Source of the DNA: Paracamarosporium sp. OC-R06-R3
Taxonomy: Eukaryota; Ascomycota; Dothideomycetes; Pleosporales; Didymosphaeriaceae
Assembly: GCA_019828545.1 (NCBI GenBank)
Contig: JACVRA010000138.1
Span: 1-64,000 of the forward strand
Direction of reading: 5' to 3'
DNA length: 64,000 bases
Under the pieces are notes generated by a model. It did no database searches. It was not told the origin of the DNA and saw only the letters and a list, made by a program, of their open reading frames with translations. A program made the translations under genes and the position numbers. The number at the start of each line of letters is the position of its first letter. The first letter of the stretch is position 1. This document shows, piece by piece, positions 44,438-57,571 of this stretch.

Positions 44438-47027
44438 CGACGAAAGCGCGTAATCTATGGAATAAGCAAGCATAAGAAGCGGTGAGCTACACCGCTTTAC
44501 CAACGAGTGACACAGTAGAACAAGCGTAAAGTCAGGCCGCCAGTCATTTTTCGTGGAGTCGTAAGCCAAGCAAGACAGGTTTGAGCGAGTTACGTTAACG
44601 TCGTGTAACCCCTACCAGTTACACCATGTGGACGGGACATCGATATGCGGGCCTCATAGCACGCTAGATGCATAGTTTGACGAATATGCGGGAGATGTGC
44701 ATTATACGGGTACGACAGAGGACTGGTTCAATGTGTAGATTGAGGCTGGTCTGAAACTATATGTTTGTATTTGAGTGAGTCTAGAAAGATAGATCGTGCT
44801 TCCCTCACCGCATATGCAAAATCAAGGTCTCGTCTGTGCTACTCGAAATCAGGTCTAGATTACGAAGAAGCGTCAACATGGCCCTATCTTCGCCATTATC
44901 TGGGGCGGTACACCTCCCAGTTCTAGCCCTGCAATGGACTTTTTTCAAATGGCATATATCTGGCTGCCTCACCCGCCGGTGAAACGGGAAGGGAAGGTCC
45001 ATGGAGGATCGGCTTCACCAAAGCTGAAATATCGATATGTAGGTTATCGATATGTATGAGTATGTATTGTAAGCTTTGAAATACTTGCAAGGCTGCATGG
45101 GGATTGGTGGGTTCCCGTTCCGGGTCTTCTTATTGGAAGGGGGGTTATAGCCGAGGATGAGGCGAGGACGAGGCGAGCCGCGTCAACATGCATTTGGTAT
45201 ACACTTGGTGGAGCACTAGTGCTGGAAAAGCCTTCCAGACGAGGTACCTGTCCCGGCTTAACTCGGGTCTAGACCCTGCATTTTCGAATTCCCATGTGAG
45301 AGTCGCCCCTGAAAAAACACTTTGTGGCTGTTCGTAGCTGTCGATCCAGCTGGATTGTAGCGTAGGTGGTACAAAAATCCCGGTTAGTGATGTCTGCGGG
45401 AACAGTTCCTAGGTTGCCCATGCAAGCAGAGCAACAGGAGTCACGGCCCTAATGCGCGATGTGCAGACGGGTATCGAAGGAAGATGGGTCTGACATACAT
45501 AGCTGTCGAAACAGATCTCGCTGAAAAGATGTTGATCATAGGTTCGAACCAAAATGTGATCTGCAACAATAGCTGCGAGCATGTCTTCTATCGTGCTTGA
45601 CTAGCCCGTGAGTCAGGTATGCTGATATTTGACTGCATCAATGTAGTCGATGTGCGTGATGGTGGCTTGTAGCGTGCCGGTCGTATGCGGGATCGTAACT
45701 CATTCAGTCTATAGCATCATCACTGGGGTGAGACAGCCATGTCCCCTGTACTGCAGTCAGCCTCCTGCAATACAGTCACGATCGGTGTGTATTCCCTTGG
45801 AAACTGGTGTGACGCTAATCGTCGACTCCTGCACCAACTCGTTCCGCGTCTTTGAGCTGAAGGGTATGTATGCTACTCGTCATCGACTACTGTTGGACAG
45901 GTAGGATTGGACAGGACGCTTCAGCCTTGGCGATGTTTCCTTGTTCTTCGTTGCCAAGGGCCAGGGATCGATGGGAAAGCACTGCATATGCGGGGAGCAT
46001 ACACGCAATTATCCGCATTTGTATACACCGGTGCATCAGAATGTTTTTATGAGGCGCAGACACACAATGGTGTCCGGAGCTTCTCCTGACAGGGGTTCTC
46101 CATATAATCCAGAATACAACGTCTCGGTACACAATCTCTCATGCATGGTTACTTTCACTGGTGTTGACAAGGAACAACGATCTGGATCTCGCTACCAATA
46201 GTCTATGATATAGGCGCATGGAATTAACAGAGTAACTTTGTACCAAAGCTTCACCATGCTTACGTAGTACATCTGCACGATGTATACCAGTCTAATCATC
46301 AGACAGGTTCGAAAACATCTCGACTATTAGTGTTTGCAACCTCGCATTAGCAGCAGATCTGCGCTTACCCCGCTATTTGTCTGCAGGTGCCAATGTTTGG
46401 CAAAGGCGGACGATATACTACAATTCGACTTCTTCTTCGTCACTAAGCACATTACGCCAGATGCTGGATGAGCAAAGTTGACGTTAGGTTGAGCGCTAGC
46501 AGTTTGGATTACCGATACGACAGAAGATGTGATATAGCTTGTTCACACCGAGCTTGATGCACTACTCTCGTCGTAAGACAAGGGGTGCGATGATGCATTA
46601 GGAGCATTTACTGCGAGGTTCGCTCAAGGAAGCGTTGAAACAACCAAGGGTAGTTCATGTTTTGCGTAGATACGATTGAGGCTAGCGTGGTACTATAAAC
46701 AGATCCTCAAAGCGCTATTGCAATCGCTATATCGAGGCATCTCCTCCACATTCGAAGTCAAGATGACCACTGTGGGTTGGGTATATCTGGCGCTTGATTC
46801 TTGGGTCCGGCCGTGGCCGGTATCATGATGACTAACCTAATGGCGCGAAGGTGTTGCTATCCAGAAGGTTAGATCCATGGGAAGCATATGCCGTATGTAC
46901 ATGCTCTCAGACTTTGCGACAGTCCCATCGTAGATGATATGTCTCACTCTTCGATGCCAATCACAGCGCGCTATAGAAGCCTCTCCAGTGCTTGCTGCTG
47001 CATCGTCTTGCTCGTGGCGTGTTCATC
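39883..47027. other. Gene-poor stretch of 7.1 kb
   Basis: I find no gene that can be supported. Many short ORFs under 115 codons, no family motif. One pair of frames (45650-45857 and 45914-46201) could be joined by a GT-AG intron and gives a Cys-containing product, but without recognisable identity. Contains the (CA)n tract at 44395. The composition is ordinary (not AT-rich), so this is not an RIP block. Confidence 0.45.
44395..44436. repeat. (CA)21 dinucleotide microsatellite
   Basis: 21 perfect CA units in the gene-poor stretch. Useful as a strain marker. Confidence 0.95.
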
Positions 47028-47768
47028 TCATTTTTTCTTCTTGTCCTTCTTGGTTTTACTACCCCCGGCGGCGCCAATCGCCGCACCGGCCCCGCCTGGG
47101 AGGCCTCCAAGCTCTCCCTGCATCTCAGCCATCATATCCTGGAGAAAGTTTTCACTAACGCCACCACCCGTCAGTGCAGGGGAGTGAAGCGGAAGGATCT
47201 TGTTCAGTTTCCATCCCTTAGGCACCGCGGGTTCCGGCATCTCCTTAGGCATCGGAAGGCCTCTGATTGGTAGTCTGAAAGGTGTGTTCCTCTGCGCAGG
47301 GTGGGCCTTCAGGTACTGGGCGACGAGGATGTAGAGGTGGGTCTTGTTCTTAACGTTTCTGTTTAGCTGTTTCCCGTCTTGTTTGAGCAGGACCCGAATG
47401 CGGCCCGGGTTGCTCCAATCTTTAGGGTGGAGCTTGTCAGGTTCGAAAACCGTCTGGAGACCCAGGCTTGCCGTAGCATCAGCCATCTCACGCGCCAGAG
47501 GATTGTCCACAGCCAGCTCAGCACCCACACGACGTCCCTCGGCTCTCGTACGAGATTTGTCAAAGTATATTGGGTATAAGCACTGGAAATGCTTGGATTT
47601 CTCACGATCGGCAGATGCTGCGGCGCCGGGGCCCTGAGGTTGCAACATCTCCGAAGACAGCGCCGAGCTGGGGAGACGGGATGCGTTGATAAGAGAGGGA
47701 ACGTCCGAAATCTCCATCTCTGGAGGGTCAGAGTCCGAGTCGGACACCTCCTCGACTCGTGGATTCAT
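47028..47768 (-). CDS. SEC65: Signal recognition particle 19-kDa subunit (SRP19/Sec65)
   Basis: Single exon on the minus strand, 246 residues. SRP19 binds helices 6 and 8 of SRP RNA and readies it for SRP54, so that secretory ribosomes reach the ER. The core domain is clear: FQCLYPIYFDKSRTRAEGRR, then NPGRIRVLLK, then HLYILVAQYLKAHP. A region of about 60 residues with acidic DSDSDPPEMEISD precedes it. The C-terminal extension ends in a lysine tail (SKTKKDKKKK) that fungal members commonly have, where it should help RNA contact. The start 47768 gives MNPRVEEVSDSD. Family assignment is secure; the symbol follows the yeast orthologue. It is isolated from other genes by long intergenic stretches on both sides. 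Confidence 0.92.
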   Translation of the reverse strand: MNPRVEEVSDSDSDPPEMEISDVPSLINASRLPSSALSSEMLQPQGPGAAASADREKSKHFQCLYPIYFDKSRTRAEGRRVGAELAVDNPLAREMADATASLGLQTVFEPDKLHPKDWSNPGRIRVLLKQDGKQLNRNVKNKTHLYILVAQYLKAHPAQRNTPFRLPIRGLPMPKEMPEPAVPKGWKLNKILPLHSPALTGGGVSENFLQDMMAEMQGELGGLPGGAGAAIGAAGGSKTKKDKKKK

Positions 47769-49775
47769 GGCGGAGAGTTGTGGCTAGCTGTGTGGACGGA
47801 GCAAGAAGCCGTGCCGCAGTTTGCGAGTCGGCGATTCCGGTGGGCTGCAGCCGAAGCAGGGAGCCAGCAGGGGATTCAGATCAACGAGGGCGAGGGCACA
47901 GCGGTGTGGCGCTCATGCAATTAGGGGGCCGCCGACGGGTATCGTGGTGAGGGGTGAAGGAGTGCGGTCGCTTGTGCGTGCTTCCTTGACGAGACTAGCA
48001 GGCACGGACCACGAGGGGCAGCCGTCCGAGCCGCACCTGCCATCACGGGCCGAGTGCAGCGAAACGTGCCTTCCCCTTGCCGAAGAACCTTCCGAGCTTG
48101 GACCCCTGAAGACGCCATGCGTGTGTCCATGTCCATGTCCATGCCCATGCCCATGCCCGTGCTATGGCTGCACTTGCAGGCCTGACACGAGGAGCGACAT
48201 CGTCCAGGGCTGATGCACACCGCAACCAAGCCTTGATCCTCTGCGCCGACGACATGCCGCCTATGGAGAGACGCTACGTGCGGCACAGCAGCTGCGGCAG
48301 CGAATCGCAGCTTCGGTCCAGTCGTCTTGTCGCTTTCACGTCTCCCGTAAGCTTGACTTTGCTTATCACCTGCGCTGGGCGGCTACCATGCACCTTGACC
48401 GGTTCCGCAGAGCACATCGAGGCCTCACATTGCGGCCTCACATCACGGCTGAACAAGGCTGCATATGCCTGCATTGCGTCTTGTGCGTCCTCGAATCCGT
48501 CATCTGGACTGTTGCGCCGTCCGCCTGGATGCCTCGACTCCTGCAACCTTAAACACGCCCCGATCGCGCGAGACGTGTCTCTTCTGCCCCGGCCTCTCGT
48601 ACCTACCAATGACAGTTGCATCTTCTCCTCGTCCATGACTTGGCCACTACACTCCGGTCAAGACAAGAAGTGTTGGCGACCGGGAGGTCGAATTTTGGTA
48701 ACCAATATGCCATCAGAGAATAACTTCTACTCTCTTAACCTTCTGCTCAGATCGGTGTGACGAGTACCTTCTGACAATTGCTTACATGGACACCTTGCTG
48801 ATACGCCCCGCGGATCCTCGTGTTGCTATGTCAATCATGACGCATTCGACTCCCTGTTCCTGGTGAAGTATGCAAACGCTTCTCGAAAACTCTAAACGTG
48901 CACCTGGTATGTTGTCAATGTAACTGGCACATGATCCCGTATACCTGCATATACTGACCAGGGTTCGCCCTATCAGCAAGCGTCGTGCTTTAATTAGCCT
49001 ATCAGAAAAAAAGCCATCCTGCATTCTGTTTAGTTGTACCACTTCACACCAGATTATATCAGAAAACGTGTGATTGCAAGGTACATTCAAAAGAACATGC
49101 CCACGCCTCAACGGCAACGGGGCGAGTCATCCCCACTCCCGCTGTTTCGCACCACGTTCCTGCATAATGCGTGTATGCCTGCATCCGCTACCTTTAGCGA
49201 CCTGCGGCTCGGTATCCAGGGACCGTATCCTTTCTCCGCCTTTGCTATCAACGCACAAACGGGTTGTGTAAACGTGAATCGCCCAAATCGGATCTCATCG
49301 GCCTGTAATCAGCTATCTGCATACATAGGCAAAATGAGGAGAAATTCTCCGCCTCACTTTTGTTTCTCACGGCTGTAGTGAAGAGGTGAGAAGGCTCCAA
49401 GGGTGAGGGAATTAGCGTTTGAGCAAGCCGAAGTACTCTTTCGGCGAGAGCGATCGAAGCCGACTGTGCCGGCCCGACGCTAGACAATTTAGGCTCAAGA
49501 CTCGTCGGCATGCCGACAAAGGCGGCCCGCGTGAAGTCGACCAAGATTCCCGTTAAAGAGGCTATCTCACTAGGCTGCGTGTGACCCATGGGGCCGGTGG
49601 CGGAGTACAATGGTCCAACAATCGGTGAAGGAAAGAGCGGTCGGGTAACGTCAAGTATAAAAACCCTCCAATACCTTCCACTTCCTTCCTTATCTCCACC
49701 ATCACCCTTCCTCTCTGTTGTTCTCTGCCTTGTTTACCTTTAATCCAATCGATCATCCTCTTCACCCATTGAACA
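47769..49775. other. Intergenic, about 2 kb, GC-rich
   Basis: Overlapping ORFs on both strands (48164-48760 plus, 48274-48636 minus) show no motif and mirror each other, which is typical of GC-rich non-coding DNA. Contains the hexanucleotide tract at 48127. A TATAAAA at 49656-49662 lies about 115 bp before the aminotransferase start. Confidence 0.4.
48127..48162. repeat. (CCATGY)n hexanucleotide repeat
   Basis: Six tandem units, CCATGT twice then CCATGC or CCCGTGC variants. Confidence 0.8.
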
Positions 49776-51599
49776 ATGCTCAACACAAGGAAGTCTACTC
49801 GAGTCACTTCTCATGTTACGTCTCCAATAGCCGTCACTGCAAACCAGGCTCCACCAAGTACTACATCACCCGCCAATGGCTCTATCTTGAAAAGTCCGAT
49901 TCAATTCCCACGGAGCTTCAAGAAACCCCCGGTCGAGATTATAGGCAACGAGGGCCATTATGTTCTCACTGCCGACGGCCGGAAGATCCTCGATGTCTCA
50001 GGTGGGGCTGGTGTGAGTATCTTTGGACCTGGCCCGAATACGAGGATAAACGACGCAGTGCAGAAGGCGTATGCACAATATGGCGGCTATAGTTGTGGGT
50101 ACTCGTTCGCCAATGGCCCTTCGAAGGCCTTTGTCGATGCTCTGGTCCGAAGTACAGATGGGCATATGGAATCGGCGATTCTGTACAGCTCAGGTGGGTC
50201 TCGATTCTCGCTGCCAGCTACTTTCTGACCTTTTTTTAAGGCTCTGAGGCTGTCGAAGCCGCAGGAAAGTTGCTTTTACAGTACCACACCGAACGTAAAG
50301 AGCCGGAACGAAGACTGTTCGTTGCCCGTGAGCAGTCCTACCACGGAACGACATTCGGAGCGCTCTCACTTGGATCGTACTGGGCAAGAAGAAAGCCATT
50401 CGAGGACATCTTGATGAACGTTCATCGTGTATCGGCATGCAATCCGTACCGTAACAAGCAAGATGGAGAGACCAACGAGCAATATGTTGCACGTCTCCAA
50501 GCGCAACTGCGACAGACGTTCGAGGATGTAGGCACAGGGAAGATAGCAGGTTTCATATGCGAGCCAGTGGTTGGTGCAGTAAGTACAATGATGCGTTCCT
50601 TACATTCAACCAGTCGTACATGCTGCTCGACTCAATTATGTCGTTGGGTTTTAGTTTTTTGAGGTGATTACACAAAACTGCAAGCCAAGCCTGATCCTGG
50701 TTGGGCGACTGACTTTCGCTTCCGCCTTATGCATAGCATGCATCCAATCACTAATCGCACGCATAGGCCCTGGGTTGTATGCCTGCTGCTCCTGGATATC
50801 TAAAGGCAGTGCGAGAGGTCTGTGATGAGTATGATATCCCACTCGTTTTCGACGAGATCATGTGTGGGTGGGGACGATGTGGCACTCTCCACGCCTGGCA
50901 AGATGAAGGAGTCGCACCCGATATTCAGCTCTTAGGGAAGGGGCTCGTCGGCGGCTTCGAGCAATTGTCAGCAATGCTTATTGGTAAAAAGCGCGGGTTT
51001 ACCGATGCGATTCGCCATGGCAGCGGTTTCTTCAACCATGGACATACCTTCCAGGGTATGGCCAAAACCTGCGCTGGGGCTCTCGAGACCATGGCTATGG
51101 TGGAGGAGCTTTTGCCCAACGTGAACGCAATGGGTGAACGTCTGATGAAAGGTCTTCGGGCCAGGATTGGGGATCACCCTAATGTAGGTGACATTCGGGG
51201 TAAAGGGCTGTTCATTGGGGTAAGTATGAGTACAACTTGATGTGAGCCTCTCGGCTGACTGGCCTTACCAGCTTGAATTCGTCAAGGATAAGCTCTCCAA
51301 GGTAGCCTTCGACGCAGAGGACGCAGTGTCTGTCAGGGTCTTTGAGCTGGGTATGTTGCAACATAACAGCGTACACCTCTACCCCAACATCCACTAACTA
51401 ATAAACAGGTCTTACCAAGCCCCACCTCATACACGTCTACCCAGGCTCGGGAAGCGCCAATCCGCATGGCAAAGAGGGTGATCATGTCATCGTCGCGCCG
51501 CCCTTCGATGTCACCGAGAGTGAAATTGACTTGATTGTCGATCGAGTTGGCAATTTGATCGAACACTTCTTCAAGGAGCTCAAGACTACTAGCCAGTAG
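49776..51599 (+). CDS. Class III PLP-dependent aminotransferase
   Basis: Five exons, 49776-50193, 50241-50578, 50767-51219, 51272-51350 and 51409-51599 (introns 47-188 bp), 492 residues. Class III transaminases (PF00202) move an amino group from omega-amino acids or amines to a keto acid. Motifs in order: DVSGGAGVSIFGPGP, YSSGSEAVEAAGKLL (phosphate loop, across intron 1), REQSYHGTTFGALSLG, LVFDEIMCGWGR (Asp to pyridine nitrogen), LLGKGLVGGFEQLSA (Schiff-base Lys in LGKGL) and FNHGHTFQGM. The C-terminal domain (LTKPHLIHVYPGSG, VAPPFDVTESEIDLIV) is intact. The first 45 residues are Ser/Thr-rich and could be a weak mitochondrial lead. Substrate cannot be set from sequence; closest to fungal aminotransferases of the dialkylglycine/omega group. 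An upstream ATG at 49718 is in another frame. Confidence 0.88.
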
Positions 51600-54357
51600 T
51601 CATGAGTTCTCGCTGATACACATCCTAACGAAAATTGCACATATTGTATGAAGCGACTTGCATATAGTGGGCGGCTTTGCATTGATTCAAAACCTGGCGG
51701 CTTTTTCTTTTCCTGGCGTTGCGGGGGAGGCAATGCACACAGTCTGAGGCAGGCCCGGCGGTGCTCACGACATATATGCTGGGTTCGGAGAGGCTCTTCA
51801 AGCGACATAGGAAGGATAGCGTGGAATTGGCGTATAGATACTGCGACAGGTCTGGTGCGGCTTGACTGATTGAGTTGTCTTCTCCTGCATGCTTTCCTTA
51901 TATTGCTACTCCGTCCTTTAGACTGAACACGATCTCTTCTTTAGTATCACAACTACAGTCAATGACTTTGACGAATCCACCGAAACGGACATGCTGACTC
52001 CTCATGCGTCGAGACCCAGTGCTCCCAGGCCCGCGGATGTCTCAATAACGAGAAGGCAGCTGTCAAACTAATCACCACGCACAGCACATGCTGGCATTCC
52101 GTTATCATGCCCTCGCCACTCACAGCTCCCCGATTTCGCAGTCCCGAGAGTCTCGCCCCTCGGCCTTGGCAGCTACAGCCGAGCCGACGAAACCGCGTCG
52201 CGACAGGTTGCCCAACAGAACGCGCAGTTCCAGCTCAACGGCTTCGCTCACCAATTCGGCGACTTGCATTCGGTCCCTGGCTTGCTAGCGCTGGCATGAA
52301 CACGGCCACTGGTAAAATTGTCCCTGGCGCATGGCGGGAAGGATGGACGGCTGTCGTGGAGCAGATGCGAACGGGTGATGCGATGCACGTCGCTTGGTGC
52401 AGTTAGTCCATAGCGAAAGCGTGCTGGCAGCAGAGCAGAGGGCGAGGACTGCAAGGCGGCGGGAGAACCGGACGGGATGAGCAGGGCTGGATGGCCTGCG
52501 AAGGGGCTGCGCCGTCGTTGGCGCAACGTGGTCGATTGATTGATTGATGGATGGATGGATGGATGGATGGATGGATGGACAGACGGACAGCACGGCAGAT
52601 AGCTAGGCCTTCCAGGCGCAGAACCTCGTCACACCGGTTAGGAGCAGCAGCAGCATCATCATCATCTTGTCGACGCAGAATGCGGGACAGGGCAACCTGT
52701 AAGCCTGCGAGTGCATTTACGAAGGCTGAGATATGGGCTCTGGGTGCACGGGTCTCGCAAGAGCGTACTGTAACAGACGTTGCCTGATGACCTCACTTTT
52801 TTCTCACCTTCGCAGGGTACGTTCCTGGGAAACCGGGCCTTGCGAGATTGCAATTGAGCACCGCTCACATCAGCCTCGAATACTCTGTGCAGTTCGCTTT
52901 GTCTGCCGCGCACGCACTTCTGAGAGCTCTGGAGTCCGAGCGCTGCGGCGGGCGGGTGTAATACGATGTGAATGTGGTCGCACGCACCAGGCCTGGACGG
53001 AGAGATCGCTTGTCACGTGATCTTTGTCAGTCCACCCACCCAGAACCCGTTTCAGGCAATCCCACGGAAAGTGGAACCTCAGCAAGGTGGCGTTTGATAG
53101 ATACATCATACCTAATTCTTTTGCCAATAGGCGTGGGTCCATGTGCAACAAGCGGCGTGCTGTGACGGCTTTCCCTCCACCTTGCGTCTACCTCGGATGG
53201 CTGGGAATGCCGCCATATCTCACATAATAACCGTCGCAGAGTAGGAAGGTGGCATCGTCTACATGATACAAAGCTTCGAGGGCGGCGGTCCTCTATGTCC
53301 TTAGCCATAACCTCCTGTGTGTGAAAGGTTGCAGCTGGTGGCTGTCTGTGACGTTGGCGTCGACGCGAGGCCCGGTCTGGAGCAGAGGACTGGCTGGACC
53401 TGGGCGCGTTGCGGCCGCTTTGAGCAGCAGGCTGAGTCGGCTTGCTGTGTCGACAGCACAGTAGAGTACCTGTTCCATACCGGCCTGGCATGGCTGAGCA
53501 GCGCCGGGCTTCCTGATGAGGCGCGCAGGTGGAGCTGGGCTCGGACTGTCAGCCCGGCGGAACGACGAGGTGCGGAGAGGCAGCCTTTTACGCAGCGTCG
53601 CCGGGGCGCAAGCGACGGAATGGATATTAAGTGGGATTGGGCGCCGTCTTTTATCGGGTGAATTGAATGGGTTAGCTACCTGGCCTGTCCGCCAGGTGAC
53701 GCCTACACCCGCGCCAGCAGCGCTGTTTGCGCGCGCGCAGCACGGCAGCCGCAGGAGCACCACCAGCGGCAGCTCGCGGGCGACTGCGCGTGGAGAAGAG
53801 GCCTGCCGTGATGGTGTCGTCGTGGTCGTGGTCGCCGTCGCCGTCGCCGCCGTCGCCATTGTGCCGGCCATACGCGCTATTGTGGTTGCCATGGCCGCGA
53901 ATGACAGAGCAACGACATGCACTGCAACTCAAGCGACGGGCGCTTGGACCCCGTCTCCGCTCGCTCCCAGTGACCCAATGCCAAAGCCTTCTGGCACCAT
54001 CACGACCGTCCACCGTCCTCGCATGCCCTCCGCGTCCCATTCTTCTTCGACCGCCGTCCCAGCACGCCTGTGTCCCTCCGCTGCGCCGTGACGCCCATGG
54101 TCGCCCGCGCAGCCGCCTGAAGACGCCCGTCTCCGCATCTCCCTCGACCGGCTGGCTGGCCTGCGATAACGGCTCCGGGTGCCTCCACCTCACCACCCCT
54201 CGAGGCTCACGGGTAAAACTCTGCGTCGTGCCTCCCAGACACTCACCCGCGAGCCCAGGAGCCTGCCTTCACCCGCCCGACGCCGCTGGGTCCCAACGAC
54301 CGGCGCAAAAATAGCATTTCAACAGCCCATCCTCGCTCGCCGACAGGCCCCAGAGAC
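51600..54357. other. Intergenic, 2.8 kb upstream of LAMMER kinase
   Basis: No gene recognised. The part 53300-54350 is GC-rich with long overlapping frames on several strands that carry no motif. It may be a long 5' leader or promoter of the kinase gene. Contains the GATT/GATG tetranucleotide repeat at 52534. Confidence 0.4.
52534..52579. repeat. (GATT)3(GATG)n tetranucleotide repeat
   Basis: Three GATT units followed by about eight GATG units, then GACA/GACG variants. Confidence 0.85.
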
Positions 54358-56575
54358 ATGTCGACGCCTTCCACGGCCACGGCCACGCTCCCTCCCCACC
54401 ATCAGTTCTATTCTCACCACCAAGCATACCAGCCCGCCCTCTCCAATGGGCAGCTGTCGAACGGCACTGCTCGGATAGGCAACTCGCTCTACAACGGCTA
54501 CGCTAGCGGTGGCACTTCGAATTCCGACATACGCAGAACAGCAACCGCGCATCGGCCGACGCAGCAACTGCCTCCAATCGCACCCGAAATGTCCGACAAC
54601 GCTGCCCGCGCGGCCAAGCGGCGGGGCCCCGACTGGAACGAGTTCTACAGGAATGGCCTGCCCAAGGAGGTCATAGTCATCGACGATGACGACGACGAGC
54701 CTGCACGCCCTCCTCCGCCAGCAGTGCCGGCACGCACCGCGACAAATGGGTCGACCAGGCACACAGACAAGAAGCGCAAGACGACTGCTTCGACCGCATA
54801 CGATCCTGTGTACAGCCAGCACACGTCATACTCGACTACGCAGACCCCATACTACGACTCGCCCAACCACTCGACCCCGGCTGACCGCACTGCATCTGCG
54901 CACAAGACCACTGCAGGAACCTCCATCGGATCCAGCAACGGTCACCACATCTCGCCTCTAGACTCCAGTGTGGCTGGCCAGAAGAGGAAGCGTACCCGAG
55001 CAGCCGTCCAGGACGAGGCTAAAGAGGCCAAGCGAAGAGAACTAGATGACCAGGACCCGTTCGCACTGTACCAGCCGCCTCCTAACCCTGTTATAAAGGC
55101 CAAGGAAGTCTATGTGTCTGTCGTTGCGGATGTAAGAGCATCTCACCCCACGTCAGCCTATAGTTCCACGTACTGACTGTTCTAGAAATCGCACACCAAG
55201 GACCATAAAGTAGACGATGAAGATGGACATTACATGGTCCACCCCGAGGCCGATCTAACTGAGCGATGTATGTGCTCGACGAACCTTGACCGACGTCATC
55301 ATGCTGATTATTGCCACAGACCAAATCATCAAGCTGCTCGGCCAAGGAACGTTTGGCAAAGTTGTTGAAGCCTGGGACAGGCAGAAACGGACGAAGTGTG
55401 CCATCAAGGTCATCCGGTCGGTGCCCAAGTACCGGGAAGCTTCTCGCATCGAGTTGAGAGTGCTGTCTACCCTGAAATCCAACGACCAGTACAACATGAA
55501 CAGATGTATACACCTCAGAGACTGCTTCGATTTCAGAAACCATATCTGTATCGTCACCGACCTGTACGGCCAGAGTGTTTTCGACTTCCTCAAGTCGAAC
55601 GCATTTGTACCCTTCCCGAGCTCCCATATCCAGAAGTTCGCCAAGCAGCTCTTCACCAGCGTGGCCTTCCTCCACGATTTGAACCTGATCCATACCGATC
55701 TGAAACCCGAAAATATACTTCTGGTCAACAACAACTACCAGACCTTTACATATAACCGGACCGTCCCGTCTTCCTCCACGCTGACGAACCGACAAGCACG
55801 GCATCGTAAAGTCTTGCTGGACCCAGAAATCCGGTTGATCGACTTCGGCTCTGCCACGTTCAATGATGAGTACCACTCGTCTGTGGTATCAACTCGTCAC
55901 TACCGTGCCCCGGAGATTATACTCAACCTCGGATGGAGCTACCCCTGCGATATCTGGAGTATCGGCTGCATACTCGTAGAGTTCTTCACAGGCGATGCTC
56001 TCTTCCAAACGCACGACAACCTCGAACATCTGGCTATGATGGAGGCCGTGTGTGGAGGCAAGATTGATAGAGAAATCATCAAGCAGGTGTACAAGCAGGA
56101 CAGAGATAGACGGAGCTCGACATCGTAAGTCACGCCGTATATCAGGTATGATCGAAGCAATTACTGACATTTTTAGTGCTGCTCGATATTTCAAGAATTA
56201 CAAGCTCGATTACCCCAATACAGAGACGCAGAAGGGCTCGAAGAAGTTTGTCAAAGCCATGAAGAAGCTTCACGTAAGCATCACTTTTCTCAAACATCTG
56301 GACGTGTACTGATTTTGTTATAGGAAACCATACCACCCCACACCGAGTTCAACAGGAAATTCCTCGATCTGCTGAAGAGGATATTTGTGTACGACCCGAA
56401 GAAACGCATCTCGGCCAAGGACGCTCTTCAACACCCATGGTTCCAGGAAACGCTTATGGACGACGGAACGGAAGCGCACAAGATCAGGCTAGAGCGGGAA
56501 AAGAAGCTTCGTGCGCGGCAGGAAGAAGAACGTCGTCTCGATCGATACCAACAGCGGGAACCACGAGGCTACTGA
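54358..56575 (+). CDS. LAMMER-type (CLK/Lkh1) dual-specificity protein kinase
   Basis: Five exons, 54358-55131, 55186-55267, 55320-56124, 56177-56273 and 56324-56575 (introns 50-54 bp), 669 residues. LAMMER kinases phosphorylate SR-type and other nuclear proteins and influence splicing, morphogenesis and stress response. The first 290 residues are disordered, with an acidic run ([10 protein letters not shown]), basic nuclear-signal-like runs ([14 protein letters not shown]) and Tyr/Ser/Thr-rich parts. The kinase domain has [21 protein letters not shown], the class-specific [26 protein letters not shown], and the signature [11 protein letters not shown] (LAMMER motif). The C-terminus ends with [12 protein letters not shown] and a charged helix. 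All introns keep frame. The start at 54358 is the first ATG of the open frame; exon 1 matches no upstream extension. Confidence 0.92.
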
Positions 56576-57571
56576 GCTGATTGTGCATTTATCATTCCAT
56601 GGGGTCGATACACGACCGTACACAAAGACACCGTAGCCAGGAAACTGGCGTTGGGGGAATTTTTAGGCTTCGTGCTTTTGACATCTTTTGCATTTACGAC
56701 GGTGATACGATGCATGGAGGAAACGGATGGATACTGCCTTAAGGGCTTTATTGGCGTTACAAGTCTATGTTATTTCTGGCTATTACCATGTCCCAATCGA
56801 TGGTAGAAAAAGCTTTGCGGTGTTTGCCGATACCGTGTGTGCGAAGGCGGCTCACATTCTACGCCGAATCGAGACGGCGGACCAACACCCAACTGATATA
56901 CTATTTAGCGAGCGCGATCTTGGCACAAAAGCATAGCATGAGGGACCTGCTGTGAGGGGTGGGCGGGCCGTCGAGGAATCGAGTACGGGTGGGGACCGGA
57001 CTTCGCAGGAAGGCTGTTCTGATTACGATGGGGGCGTTGTATAATCTACTCTGTGGGACTCTCTGTATTGAGTAAACGGGCCGATGAGTTGAAAGGATAG
57101 TGCAACTCGAGAATAAAGGGATACACTCTCGCCTTCTCCAAGAAGGACGCTACGAGCGAACAGTCTTTCCAACCTCTTTCTGAGCGTGCGCCTTGCGAGC
57201 CCGTCTGTGGAGTGCCTGGACGCCCCCGCAACGCAAGATACTGCATCATGGCTCGGCGCACCGCAGCGATCTGCAGCGAGCGCACTGGATCAAGATGGCC
57301 ACAAGTGACCGCTCATCCTGCTCAAGCGCCGTAGGGCTTACTTGCGCAGCGTCAGCAGATGCCGTCAGTCGTCCGCGTGTGTGCTTCGCATTCGAGGACC
57401 GGCGCATACGGTGGGGTGTGCAGAAGCGGAAGGTTCACCCGGTTCAAGTAAGTGGCATGCCATGCCAAGGCGGCGCGGGGCCAATCGGCGTCGCGCTGGG
57501 GTAAACACGCTTTGCCAAAGTAAACATCTCGCGCGCGACAACGCTCGAGAGACTACGTGCGGGGAGCCACA
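56576..57571. other. Intergenic, no gene seen
   Basis: About 1 kb between two plus-strand genes. Short ORFs only. Confidence 0.4.

Noticed and set aside
48164..48760. 198-codon plus-strand ORF
   Set aside because: No motif, opposite-strand ORF over the same bases, GC-rich composition; no splice or start context that supports a gene.
53293..53922. 209-codon minus-strand ORF with overlapping plus-strand frames
   Set aside because: Simple Ala/Thr/Arg-rich composition, three overlapping open frames, no family motif; looks like GC-rich non-coding DNA upstream of the LAMMER kinase.
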